A stretch of 64,000 nucleotides of DNA from Hortaea werneckii (Eukaryota > Ascomycota > Dothideomycetes > Mycosphaerellales > Teratosphaeriaceae): the NCBI GenBank assembly GCA_037044905.1, contig JBAOKB010000109.1, forward strand, positions 1-64,000. The letters are read 5' to 3'. Made by a program: the position numbers and the translations under genes. The notes under the pieces were generated by a model that made no database searches, was not told the DNA's origin, and worked only from the letters and a program-made list of their open reading frames with translations. Positions 34,318 to 43,786 of this stretch are shown here, piece by piece. Every line of letters begins with the position of its first letter. The stretch's first letter is position 1.

Positions 34318-34783
34318 CGGATTGATCCATGTTTCCGAGCGTTTCCATCATCAAAGGAGTAAGACCCATGGTAGCAGCCGCCGTAGGACAGTCATTAGTT
34401 TCGAAGGCACCTTCAGCCTCCATTTCCGACGCAAGACATTCGGCCTTCCGAGCCGCCCGACCCTCAGCTTGACGAAGAATCTTCTTGTTTCGCATCAACC
34501 GAGCCATTACGACGGCCAGCAGTTCCTCGTCCTCGTCGACCTTGCGCTGGTACTCCTCTCGAGTCTTGTCAAGGGACTCCCAAGACATGTTCACACATTT
34601 CTTGCCCTGCCGCACGCACTCGGAGCACCGGAGGTTGGATGAGTTGGACATGGCGATACAAAGATGGTTGTGCAAAGAACAGCGTTCGCACGGAAAGAAT
34701 ACTGGGCGACCGTTTCTTTCGATTTCGTTCGCAAGACGCAAGCGCTTTGTCTTAGAAAGAGAAACCTCTGAAGAAGACGACAT
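34274..34783 (-). CDS. Antisense ORF in the Gypsy element: Zn(II)2Cys6-like cluster plus coiled coil
   Basis: An intact 169-aa frame on the strand opposite gag-pol, between the chromodomain and the 3' LTR; its last 44 bp overlap the end of pol tail to tail. Six cysteines (C32, C35, C42, C53, C56, C63) have spacing CX2CX6CX10CX2CX6C, which fits the fungal Zn(II)2Cys6 binuclear cluster. A basic N-terminus (KTKRLRLANEIERNGR) precedes it. A charged helical segment (SLDKTREEYQRKVDEDEELL ... CLASEMEAEG, ~68-124) follows, likely a coiled coil, then a Thr/Ser-rich tail. Zn2Cys6 plus coiled coil is the usual plan of a DNA-binding dimer. The start lies 98 bp from the 3' LTR, so transcription would begin in or near the LTR. 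From memory, similar fungal hypothetical proteins recur; function is unknown. Confidence 0.7.
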   Translation of the reverse strand: MSSSSEVSLSKTKRLRLANEIERNGRPVFFPCERCSLHNHLCIAMSNSSNLRCSECVRQGKKCVNMSWESLDKTREEYQRKVDEDEELLAVVMARLMRNKKILRQAEGRAARKAECLASEMEAEGAFETNDCPTAAATMGLTPLMMETLGNMDQSVNFSGGTSVASSGS

Positions 34784-34881
34784 CTTATGAGAACAAGGTG
34801 GACCAAACTACGGAAACTAAGAATCGCGGGGATCGCGACATCATAAGCTTCAGGGACGAAGCTAGACTGGAAGAGGGATGG

Positions 34882-35283
34882 TGTTACGAACACGGTCACG
34901 GGACGCTCGAACCCGAAGCGATTGGCCAGTAAGGACTGGAGCAAGGAAAGGTCACGTGATCAGTATGCAGGAGAGCGCTGCCTTGGCAGGCGAACCACTG
35001 CATATATGCAAGAGGCCGACCGGTCGACGAGCGACCCGGCGACCTTGGAGCGCCGGACCGCTAAGCGACCCAGCGAACTATTGCATGAAGACACGAATCT
35101 CTTATGTATATAACTAGGCATGTTTCTCGTTAGGAGTTCGTGTGTTCAACTCATGTTGCAATCCGACTGTTAGGTAGAGAACCAACAGCCTTGTCACAAT
35201 TAGTTATCCCACAACCCAGTTGTCTTGACACATCTGTTCCAACGAGCTCTAAATCCGTGACACTACTTCGTAGGGTCGCAACA
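34882..35283 (+). repeat. 3' LTR of the Gypsy element
   Basis: 402 bp, about 99% identical to the 5' LTR. Two of the four differences sit close together (cttgtcacaattag here, cttgttacaatcag in the 5' copy). It is followed directly by the second CTATA target copy. Confidence 0.93.
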
Positions 35284-35319
35284 CTATAGTACTATAGTTA
35301 AGTACTTACCTCAAAAGAG

Positions 35320-35670
35320 GAAGCGTACTACGAGAGTAGCTAAGTACTATAACAATATACTATCTAATAATAAAGATAGCTTAGATATAACTATCTTAAA
35401 GACCTTCGATTAGTAACTAGCTAAATATAACGCTTAACTATAAGTTTAATACCCTTATATAGTAGATTTACCTATTAATTAGTAGTTGTAGTAGCGCTAG
35501 TACTAGTCTTAGCTCTTAGTAATAGTACTTAATATCTTTATAATATTAGCTATAAGTAATATATTAGAGCGACTATTTAGTAAGGCTAGTACTACTATAA
35601 ATCTACGTAGGTAGTAGCTTTATAATAAAATAGTATAACGGATAATACATTATAAGAGCTAGCTTAAAAG
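35320..35670 (+). pseudogene. Remnant of the hAT transposase C-terminal dimerisation domain
   Basis: On the plus strand, codons around 35567-35581 read ERLFS, preceded by a hydrophobic ILAIS-type stretch and followed by KAST, then a degraded helix ending in a YKS*LKS-like segment. The order matches the hAT C-terminal dimerisation domain (the ERxFS motif, then a conserved helix ending near KSW). The frame is broken by several stops, including two adjacent TAGs, as expected after RIP. The 5' half of the same gene should lie in 26.4-28.4 kb but is too degraded to recognise by eye. Confidence 0.62.
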
Positions 35671-36067
35671 TAGCCTTTTAAAGCTTAATAAGTTAATTAT
35701 CTACCCTCTACCCCTACTAGCTAAGTACTAACTATATAAGGTAATAGGACCTTCTTTAAACTAGTAGGATCCTTAAATAGTACTACCTTTTATACCTCTA
35801 CTACCTCTAAGGCCGCTAGTATTAATAGTAGTAGTACTATAGACCTTAAAGTAGTATAAATCTATTATTATTTATATAGTAGTAACTAAAGCTTTAGCTA
35901 AAGCTTTAACAATACCTTTTTAGTAGTGCCTATAGCGATATAGTAGTATCCGCGCCTTTATTTAAGACAAACAAGATAAATTAAGACGATAGTAGTTAAT
36001 AGCAAGACAAAACAAGACACAAAGCTCGATTTTTAAGGCAATATAAGACTATCTACTGTCTTGTTTT

Positions 36068-36089
36068 GTCTTGTTTGTAGACAAGTCTG
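36068..36089 (-). repeat. Right terminal inverted repeat of the hAT element
   Basis: Read on the minus strand it begins CAGACTTGTCT and ends ACAAACAAGAC. It matches the left repeat except at positions 5 and 11, the latter a C/T difference. Subterminal copies of the caagacaaaacaagac motif lie at ~35964-36017, and aatcgagct near 36022 is shared in inverted form with the left end (26213). Confidence 0.7.
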
Positions 36090-36097
36090 GTCCAGCA

Positions 36098-36482
36098 GAG
36101 AGAGGGCTTTCATCGCTGGAAACCATTACTGCAGTTCTCGCAAAGAAAGGGTGACGGGTGAGAAACGGATTCTCATCGGAACAGCAACTTGAGTAGCAAA
36201 GCTCAACAAGATGGTGAATAGGATATCCGCCATTCATCGAGCCCTAGGCCACGCTCTAGCAGATCAATCGGCTAATACCAACACCTTCTTGAAGTCCGGA
36301 AGTCTCTTCTTCACAACCTCATAAAACTCGCAGACTCTTTCCCTTCCGATAAGGAAAGAAAGGCATAAGCAGCACCCTTGACGCCCTCGTCCGCTACTCG
36401 CCCGTCAAATCCCCTTTCAGCCCTTTCTCTGCCCTTTGCAAAGTCCCCGTCCCCCCTGGAACGAATCGATCTAATTTTCAAA
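36098..36482. other. Flank of the island, no gene
   Basis: Normal composition resumes at once after the right target-site copy. Nothing coding is seen before the 3' end of the Ser/Thr-rich gene. Confidence 0.4.
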
Positions 36483-39400
36483 TCAAGCGCAAAGAATATC
36501 ACACCCCCCTTCCTCCGCCGACACATTCTCGCAACCCCCGGGTACTAGACAACTACCACTAGTACTACTACCACTACTCGACGCTGAACTCGTCGTCGTC
36601 CCCGTCGTCGTCGTCGTCGTCGTCGTCGAAGAAGAAGACATCAAACTCCCCTCCCCACAAGTAATGTTCACCGACGTGCCAAAGTCAACAATATAGCACG
36701 GCGAGTCGTTGCCGGGGCATGCGGCCGTCTATTGTTAAAATATCACATTAGCAAATGACTTTTGAAGGAGCCGGGTTTTGTGTGTGTGTGCGGGTGGGCC
36801 GGCCTACCGAAGGACATCCGCCTACTTGCCAAATCCCGCTGCCGTCGTCCCAGCCACACTGCCCGTAGAGGTCGCGCGAGGTATCCGTGTCGCAGGTCTA
36901 CGGGGCGATCGATCAGGGTTAGCAACTATATCCGTATGTATGATTCGGACTTGGGGTGAGTGGAATACGTACCCCCGTAAAGGTCGGCCTCGAAACCTCA
37001 CTACTCGTCCTCGTCTCCGTCTCCGTCTTCGACGCCGAGACAGCAGTGCTCGAACACCCACCCGCCCCCGTCACCGTCCCCGTGTAAGTCGGCTCCTGCA
37101 TCGTCTGATCCGCGTCGATGGTCGAGCCCGAAGGCGTGGCGCTGCCGGGGAGGTAGAGGGTGGTGGAAGCGCCGAGACATTGCCAGAAGGGATCGATGCC
37201 GCAGCCGAGCTCGGGAGCGGTGTCGCGGTTGATGAATTTGCATTCGTAGGTTCCGATGCTGGTCGTTGCGATGAGGGAAGAAGTTGTGGGGCTTGCAATT
37301 GTGCTGAGGGTTAGGGGGGCGCTGTAGGGGACTGTTGATAGAGCACTGGACGAAGTGGAAGAGGCTATTGAGGAGGCGCTGGAAGAGGATGTCGGGGTTG
37401 ATGTCGCTGGTGCGGGAGACCGGGAAGAGCTTGCTCCAGAAGATGTCTCGCCAGCCGAAGTCGACGTCTCCGTGGAAGAGGCAGAACTACTCGTACTGGA
37501 ATCCGCATCCTCAACCAGCGTACACGCCTCCGGCACCTCATCTCTCTTCTGCTGGCCATCGGGCTGATATCCAGGCACACTCTCAGCAGGGTCATATACC
37601 TGCGTCGGCCAATTCATCTCATAAAACGGATCCATATCATTCCCCAAGAAGTCCTGCTGGAAACCCGACCACAGTTTGACTCCCGCATACTTCAACGGAC
37701 ATCTATACGTCTTCCCATCGTTCAGGATCTTGTCTTCGAAGGCGATGGCCTGGTTAGGATCGTATTGGAATAGGACTTTCCCGAAGCTGACTCCCTGGTT
37801 GTTCGACATGAAGCTGTCGGTCGATGTGTAGATGTGGTCGCTTGGCTCGGAGCCGAAGGTATTGGAGAGCCAGGTTCGGATGACGTTGATCTCGTTGGGG
37901 TAGCGGTAGATGTTGGTCGTTGTGTCGGAGATGTACGGTCCTGGCGTCACGAGGATGGTTTTGACGCCGCCTTCCTGGTTGGGGTCGAACTGCGAGTGGA
38001 TGTCAGGATTCGACTGGATGCGTGGACCCATTCGACTTCTCAAGGATTACTTACTGTTCCCCCAGCCGCGGACAGCGACCTCAGATCAGGACACCACGGC
38101 TGCCCATCAAAAACACTGCCGATAGAAATCGGTGTCGCATCACCATTCGGAATCGCCTGAGCAATATCATTCTGGAAATTGTTCGTAAACCCCGGGTTCT
38201 CAAACACTGTTTTTGCACACAAAAGTCAGCTCTCACACTTTCCCTTCTCGATGGACTCGTCCTTTTTACACCCCTTTTTTCCCCCCCAATGATTTTGAAA
38301 AAAAAAAAAAAAAAACTCACAGTGACTCATATAAACCCCCCTCCGCGAAACCAAAACAACCGCCGTACACCCATACAGACCCTGGACCGTCATGGAAAAG
38401 GGGTAATCCAGATACAGCTGCACGAGCGCCGAAGAACTCCCTCCCGTCCCCGCCGGTCGATGCGGAACATTGACTAGACTGGGATCCTGCAGCTGCGCGG
38501 TGAAGAAGTCCAAGTAGTTCCCGTTGAAATCCGCGGGCGTGGTAAGCGTGCGTTTGCGTTTGCTGGAGGTAGTTTTGGCCAGTTCGTCGAGGTTGGTGAT
38601 TTCGTCGGCGCCTGAGGGGATCGTTGTTTGTTCGGCGGGGTAGGCGCGGTCGCTGACTGTAGTGACGCAGTCGGCGCACGGGGCTGTGGATTTTGGTAGA
38701 GTGGTCGCCGTGCAGGCTGGGCACCCTGTTTGGGCGCATTGTGGATGCGCGCTGGAGGAGATGGTCGTCGTGCTTGCGGTGGCTGAGACGGAGCAGCCGG
38801 AGACGGTGGAGGTCGAGGTTCTGCATGTCTGGGTTGTGGTGGAGCTTATCACCGTTGGTGAACAGGTCACGAAGTAATCCTCTGTTACTGATGTTCCCGA
38901 GCTGCAGCTGGAGGTTGACGATGATGTGGTCGAAGAGGTTATCGAAGACTCGGTCGAGGCTTGTGAAGAGGTACTTGAGCTGCTGTCGTCGTCGTCGTCA
39001 TCATCATCATCGTCCTCCCTATCCTCAAGCTCATCCGTCAAATCCGTCAATTCCTCAAGCAGACCCGTAACCCCCTCCACCACGCCTTCAGCAATACTCC
39101 CCTTAATAGAGACCACATCATCCACAATACAAGTCAACAGGGAGAAAAGATTCGCCGTGCAACCATGATCCGTATCCTTATCCGAATCGTCAGAGATCTC
39201 CGACAGAAGATCGTTCGTCTCGTCTTCGATATCGTCTAACGACGAGATGATGGGATCGATGTCTTCGGTGTCATCGTCGATCCAGCTTTGGATGATGGGT
39301 ATTACGCTGCTGAGCTGGGTGTGGAGAGCAGTCTCGCTCGAGCTGGCTTGGGAGCCGCTGGGCGCGATTGTGGTTGATGGCGCTGAAGTGATTGTCGCGC

Positions 39401-39583
39401 GGGTCTCACTGTCGGTGGCAGTAGTTGTAGCAGTAGATGATGCGGAAGACGTTGCAGAACCCCTTTCACTGTTACTCGTCGAGCTCGTAAAAGGACTAGA
39501 AGTGCTTGATGAAGAGATGGAGCTTGAAGTGCTGGAGATTTGCACATCCGTGGTGTTGGAGGCGGTTTCTGATGCCAACGAGG

Positions 39584-39616
<33 letters not shown>

Positions 39617-39953
39617 AGAGAACACTAGACGAGCTTGAGAGAGTCACTGCGGTGCCGATTTCACCAGAGAAAGAAGATTCAGGGGGCGCCGTATCGACAG
39701 TCGTCGAGGTATTAGATATCGGCTGAGAGTGAGAGCTTGTGATTGTCGTAGGATCATTGCTGAGCGTGACAGGGGTCGAACTAGTGCCATCTGACGAAGT
39801 AGAGGTCTGAAGATCCGTGGTGTGCGATGTAAAGTTGTTATATGGTCCAGTTGCAGATGGAGAAGAAATGCCCGTGCCTAGAGATTGGCCAACGGCATGA
39901 AGGGCAGAAGAAGCGAGGACGGCGGAGCGCAGAAAGAATGTGAGGGAAGCCAT
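36483..39953 (-). CDS. Large Ser/Thr-rich secreted cell-wall protein, five exons
   Basis: Minus-strand exons 39953-38321, 38206-38055, 37989-36973, 36897-36826 and 36728-36483 give 1039 aa in phase. For exon 3 an acceptor 24 bp upstream (38013) also fits; the chosen one has a ctgac branch site. A signal peptide (MASLTFFLRSAVLASSALHAVGQ) opens the protein. Ser/Thr-rich stretches, probably O-glycosylated, surround three less repetitive parts: an acidic region (DDDTEDIDPIISSLDDIEDETNDLL ... Asp10), a Cys-containing region (QCAQTGCPACTA), and a globular-looking core (DFNGNYLDFFTAQLQ ... YGCTAVVLVSRRGVYMSH ... KTILVTPGPYISD). The C-terminus has paired cysteines and a Thr run coded by (ACG)n. No GPI signal is seen. 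It resembles secreted fungal proteins of unknown function; no enzyme motif was found. Confidence 0.72.
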
Positions 39954-40960
39954 TATCGTTTTTGCAAGGTCCCAGAAGGAAGAACAACGTAAGGGTCTCA
40001 ATCTACGAAGGAAAATCAAGAAAGGGATGCGTCTGACGCCAATGGTCGCGACAGTCTGACTTACAACAGAGGCAGTAAGGGGACAGAGCTGCATTGATAT
40101 ACTACACTTTGAAGGCCGTAACAAAGGGTCGTTCAAGGATCAAACGAGATGGAGGACGCGAAGGAAGTTGTGATGCCGGTTTAGTCCGCCCCACTGTTAG
40201 TGATCTGGGTTGTTAAAGAGACATGGAGAGATATTGATAGAAGATGGGCTTTGCCGGTGCCACCCTTCCACAAATGCCTGGAAGTGGCTGAGACGGTAAG
40301 GCTGTAATTGACTTCAGGACGAGATGAGCTTGCCGGTTACTGTTGCGGAGGCATTCATAGATTTTTGGTATGGAAATGGTGAATCGATTGGTCTCGAGCA
40401 TTGTCATGGACGACGTTCCAATCTGCAAGTGACCCATTTCATCTTGCTGCAGCATCTGCTCGTCGCAATCCGGTGAGCGAGCTCCATCTAGCTGACGACG
40501 ACCAACATATTGTGGTCCCCATCGAGTCCGAATTCTGGTCCAAGCTGAAGCGCACCAAGTGACCAGAACGGTGAATAATGAAAGGGATCGGAAGGATTCA
40601 GGGCAATACCTACTGTGGGTACTGTGTATGTTTGAGAATTGAATTGGGATGAGCGAAGGATTCAAAGTGATGAGACCGGGGCCATCTTAGTCATCTTCCA
40701 AAACGGGAGCGTCCCGAGCCTTTAGGCCGCAGAAAGGGAAAGGGTTTCATGTGCAGAAGCAGCAAGTCGGTCGTCGTTGCCCCACCAAATCCCAGTCAGG
40801 GAAAGGGAAACATTCGAGGCCCGGGGGGCAGAAATATTTCTCTGAACTTAACCATTCTCAAAACAACATACGACAACGAACAACAACCACCATTGCTAGC
40901 TTGAACTGCAATCCACTTACACCCACTCCGTCACCCTCACCCGGCACGAGACCAAAAAAA
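39954..40960. other. Intergenic stretch without a gene
   Basis: Divergent promoter region of the Ser/Thr-rich gene and RNA1. The RNA1 side ends in a CA/CT-rich leader with accaaaaaaaATG. A frame of ~150 codons on the minus strand (40213-40665) has no recognisable feature. Confidence 0.45.
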
Positions 40961-42199
40961 ATGAAAGTCTTCTCCCTCAAGGGCCAAGCCCTCAAACTCG
41001 ACACAGCCGCCGACATCGAACCACACATCGCGGACCTCAAAACCGCCACCGACGTCGAAGAATTCCACCTCGAAGGCAACACCATCGGAGTCTCCGCCGC
41101 GCAACACCTAGCCAGCATCCTCGCCACCAAACCCACCCTCCGCTATGCCAACCTCGCCGACATCTTCACGGGCCGCCTGCTCTCGGAGATCCCGCAAGCC
41201 CTCGACGCCCTCCTGCAAGCCCTCCTGCAATGCCCGAACCTCACAACCCTGAACCTCAACGACAACGCCTTCGGCCTCAACACCGTCGAACCGCTCCGTC
41301 CCTTCCTCACCCAACACACCCCCCTCCAACACCTCTACCTGAACAACAACGGTCTGGGTCCCGCAGCGGGCACCCTCGTAGCCCAAGCCCTCGAACAACT
41401 CGCCGCGAACAAACAGGGCAAAGAGGTCCCACACCTGGAAACCGTCGTCTGCGGCCGGAATCGGCTGGAGAACGGCAGCATGGACGCCTGGGTTAAGGCC
41501 TACCAGGCGAATTGTCATGTTAAGACGGTGAAGATGGTGCAGAACGGGATCCGTCAGGAGGGGATCAGGACCCTGCTTAGTCAGGGTCTGAGCGCGTGTC
41601 GCGACCTCCGGACGCTGGATCTGCAGGATAACACGTTCACGGCGCTCGCAGCGCGGACGTTGGCGGATGTGTTGCCGACGAGTTGGAAAGAACTGCAAGA
41701 TTTGGGGGTCGGGGATTGTTTGTTGAGTGCGCGGGGCGGGAGGATGTTAGGGACTGCGTTGGCGAAGGGGGAGAATAAGAAGGTGGAGGTGTTAAGGTTG
41801 CAGTTTAATGAGATTGATTCGATGGGGTTGAAGGCCCTGGCCGATGCGACGGGGGCGTTGCCTAGGTTGCGGAGGGTCGAGGTCAATGGGAATAAATTCG
41901 CCGAGGAGGATCCGAGTGTGGAGGTTTTGCAGGAGGTGTTGAGTCGGCGGAAGGAGAATGCGGCGGAGGAGTTTCCCGGGGTGGATGAGGAGGATGAGGA
42001 GGCGTGGGGGTTGGACGAGCTGGATGAGTTGGAGGAGGAGGATTCCGAGGAGGAAGAGGAAGGTGATGAAGACATCGAGGATGAAGAGGAGAAGGTCGTC
42101 AAGGACTCCGATGCCGCGGAGCAGGAACCTGTCGCGGAACGCAAGGACAAGGAGGTTGATGATCTGGCTAATGCGCTGGGCAAGACGGAGCTCAAGTAG
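40961..42199 (+). CDS. RNA1: Ran GTPase-activating protein (RanGAP)
   Basis: Intronless, 412 aa. Starts MKVFSLKGQALKLDTAADIEPHI, close to other fungal Rna1 proteins; the frame is open 70 codons further up but that part lacks coding character. Leucine-rich repeats of the RNase-inhibitor type run from ~35 to ~345 (LTTLNLNDNAFG, LQHLYLNNNGLGPAAG, LRTLDLQDNTFTALAARTLADVL, VEVLRLQFNEIDSMGLKAL). The catalytic Arg region of the family, near VCGRNRLENGS, is present. A long Asp/Glu-rich tail (~350-395) follows, as in the family. The protein stimulates GTP hydrolysis by Ran in the cytoplasm and so sets the direction of nuclear transport. Third-position G/C is high. Confidence 0.93.
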   Translation: MKVFSLKGQALKLDTAADIEPHIADLKTATDVEEFHLEGNTIGVSAAQHLASILATKPTLRYANLADIFTGRLLSEIPQALDALLQALLQCPNLTTLNLNDNAFGLNTVEPLRPFLTQHTPLQHLYLNNNGLGPAAGTLVAQALEQLAANKQGKEVPHLETVVCGRNRLENGSMDAWVKAYQANCHVKTVKMVQNGIRQEGIRTLLSQGLSACRDLRTLDLQDNTFTALAARTLADVLPTSWKELQDLGVGDCLLSARGGRMLGTALAKGENKKVEVLRLQFNEIDSMGLKALADATGALPRLRRVEVNGNKFAEEDPSVEVLQEVLSRRKENAAEEFPGVDEEDEEAWGLDELDELEEEDSEEEEEGDEDIEDEEEKVVKDSDAAEQEPVAERKDKEVDDLANALGKTELK

Positions 42200-42695
42200 G
42201 TCTACCTCCGCCATATCTGGCACAGGGCAGATGGGAACGCATTTATGATTTGGGGGGATGAGCCGGGCGTTGTTCTATTGCATTGAGATACCATTATGCG
42301 CTGCATAGGGAAGGGAGGGGGCAAGGGAGAGAGCGGCTGCTAGAGGAGAAATTGAAATTAGGTTTACAAGGATAGAAGGTCTTTTCTAAGCATTTCGCAG
42401 CATGGTACGTCCATCTATCCTTCTATGCTAGCCGTCTTTGCCTCACGTCTTGCATCCGTTCTCATCCCCACATCGGCCCCAGAACGTCGCTTCCTGCGTC
42501 ATGTTCACAAGCAACAAAACCTCTCCTCCCAAACATCGCATAACCCATCCACCCATCCCTCTATACCCCCGCGGGCATTTTTACCCGCCCGCATCATCCC
42601 TCGCATCCCATTCTCCTCAATCACAAATGTCGCCTCCAACCAACCCGACCCCCACCAATATACATCCACTCCAACCATCATCATCATCATCATCA
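42200..42695. other. Convergent 3' region of RNA1 and the cytidine deaminase gene
   Basis: C/A- and CCCATCC-rich, with an (ATC)n run at ~42680-42698 that runs into the deaminase stop codon. No gene is seen. Confidence 0.4.
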
Positions 42696-43786
42696 TCATG
42701 AGTCCTGAATCAATTTCTCCGGCCCAAACGACATAGGCAGTAGTTGCTCGAGCGTCATCACCGTCGATTTTCCCTCGACGTCGTACATTAGGATCGGACA
42801 ATTGAGCTGCAAGTTCACAAAATCAGATGGATTGGCTCTCTTGAAAGCAATACACTATTCAGTCAAAAGGAGGGAGGGATGGTAGGAGGGCTGTGTGGGG
42901 GGTAAAGGGGGGGGCCGGGGGATCATGATTTTGTTTCGGTTTTTTTTTTTTTTTTTTTTTTCAATCAACAGTATTCCGTAAAACGTACCTCGCAGAACTC
43001 CCGGATAAACTGTCTACACATCCCACAGGGGCTCGCGGGGGGAGTGATATCAGTCGCGACGGCTATGGCGCGGAAATCGCCTTTTTTCGCTCGATGCTGC
43101 AATTGTTTCGAAAAAAATCAGCCTCCAAAGACCTTTGATCTCTCCCTCCCTCCTTCTCCCCGCCTTCCTTCTTCGGGGGTAAGTCTTCCTAGCCTCCGTC
43201 CTCGTCGGCAAAGTAGCCGCTGGGGGGCGAGGAGGTGGCAAATAGTTGTTTTTTCTTTTTTTTCTTTTTCTTTTTTTTTTTTCCATAGAGAGAAGAGAGT
43301 TGAATACGTACCTGCGTCACAGCATTCCCAATCGTCACGCGCTCCGCACACGTGCCCACGGGGTACGCGGCATTCTCGACGTTTGCACCTCTAACCACTT
43401 CGCCGCTGGTGAGCAGGATGGAGCAGCCGACGCGGAAATTCGAGTAGGGACCTGGATTTATTTATTACTGGGTTAGCTACTATTACTTTGGGTTTTTCCC
43501 ACCCTTGCTTCGTTTTCTTTTTTTTAAAAAAAGAAAAAAATCTCCTTCTCTTTTCCAAGTATCTGTTAAGCAAAAGACAAGACCGAAAAAAAGAAAAAAA
43601 GAATAGTGATGAAGTATGGCAGAGTAGGGTAAGGGAAAGTGAGTCCTTACAGTACGCCCTCCCCTTCGCCTCAATACACGCTTCGGAGAGCTGTTGCACC
43701 TCCGACGTCGTCAGCCCGTGGATTAGCGCGGTATCATGGCGGGAATGGCCTTTGGGTTGCTGTTGTTGTTGTTGTTGCGTGGACAT
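42696..43786 (-). CDS. CDD1: Cytidine deaminase, four exons
   Basis: Minus-strand exons 43786-43651, 43451-43312, 43096-42989 and 42806-42696 give 164 aa, all joins in phase. A poly-Gln N-terminus (MSTQ then Q run) precedes the core. Diagnostic motifs: AYCPYSNFRVG (42-54), GANVENAAYPVGTCAERV (67-84) with the zinc ligand Cys80 and catalytic Glu82, and PCGMC (115-119) with the other two zinc cysteines. The enzyme converts cytidine and deoxycytidine to uridine and deoxyuridine in pyrimidine salvage. Intron 2 has two possible acceptors; only the upstream one (ttgcag before CATCGAGCG) keeps the frame. All three introns are 182-215 nt and hold A/T homopolymer runs, much longer than most introns here. 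Confidence 0.9.

Larger units (their letters stand above)
28487..35283 (+). mobile_element. Chromodomain-type Gypsy LTR retrotransposon nested in the hAT element
   Basis: 6.8 kb, bounded by two 402-bp LTRs (28487-28888 and 34882-35283) that start TGTTACG and end CGCAACA. The 5-bp target duplication CTATA is at 28482-28486 and 35284-35288. The order on the plus strand is gag (zinc knuckle), protease, reverse transcriptase, RNase H, integrase, chromodomain. This is the chromovirus branch of Gypsy, whose chromodomain can steer insertion to heterochromatin. A purine tract (ggaagaggga, 34869-34878) abuts the 3' LTR as polypurine primer. No clear tRNA primer site follows the 5' LTR, so self-priming is possible. 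At least nine premature stops make it non-autonomous as read. It also carries an antisense ORF at 34274-34783. Confidence 0.93.
26142..36089 (+). mobile_element. RIP-saturated hAT-type DNA transposon, split by a nested Gypsy element
   Basis: Outer 22-bp terminal inverted repeats (26142-26163 and 36068-36089) match at 20 of 22 positions and begin CAGA, a usual hAT terminus. The flanking 8-mers gtccatta (26134-26141) and gtccagca (36090-36097) match at six of eight, fitting the 8-bp duplication of hAT elements. Without the Gypsy insert and one 5-bp duplication copy, the element is ~3.1 kb, suitable for one transposase gene. Base use differs sharply from the flanks: it is A/T-rich, CpA and TpG are nearly absent (none in 27001-27060 or 27361-27420), and TAG/TAA stops fill every frame. 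That is the mark of saturated RIP, a fungal defence that changes CpA to TpA in repeats. A C-terminal hAT motif survives near 35567. Confidence 0.75.

Noticed and set aside
26142..36089. Palindromic gtcttg/caagac clusters at the island ends read as a CRISPR-like or satellite array
   Set aside because: The copies are irregularly spaced, in both orientations and confined to the two ends, as expected for subterminal transposase sites.
41108..41698. 196-codon minus-strand frame opposite RNA1
   Set aside because: Shadow of the leucine-rich repeat coding strand.
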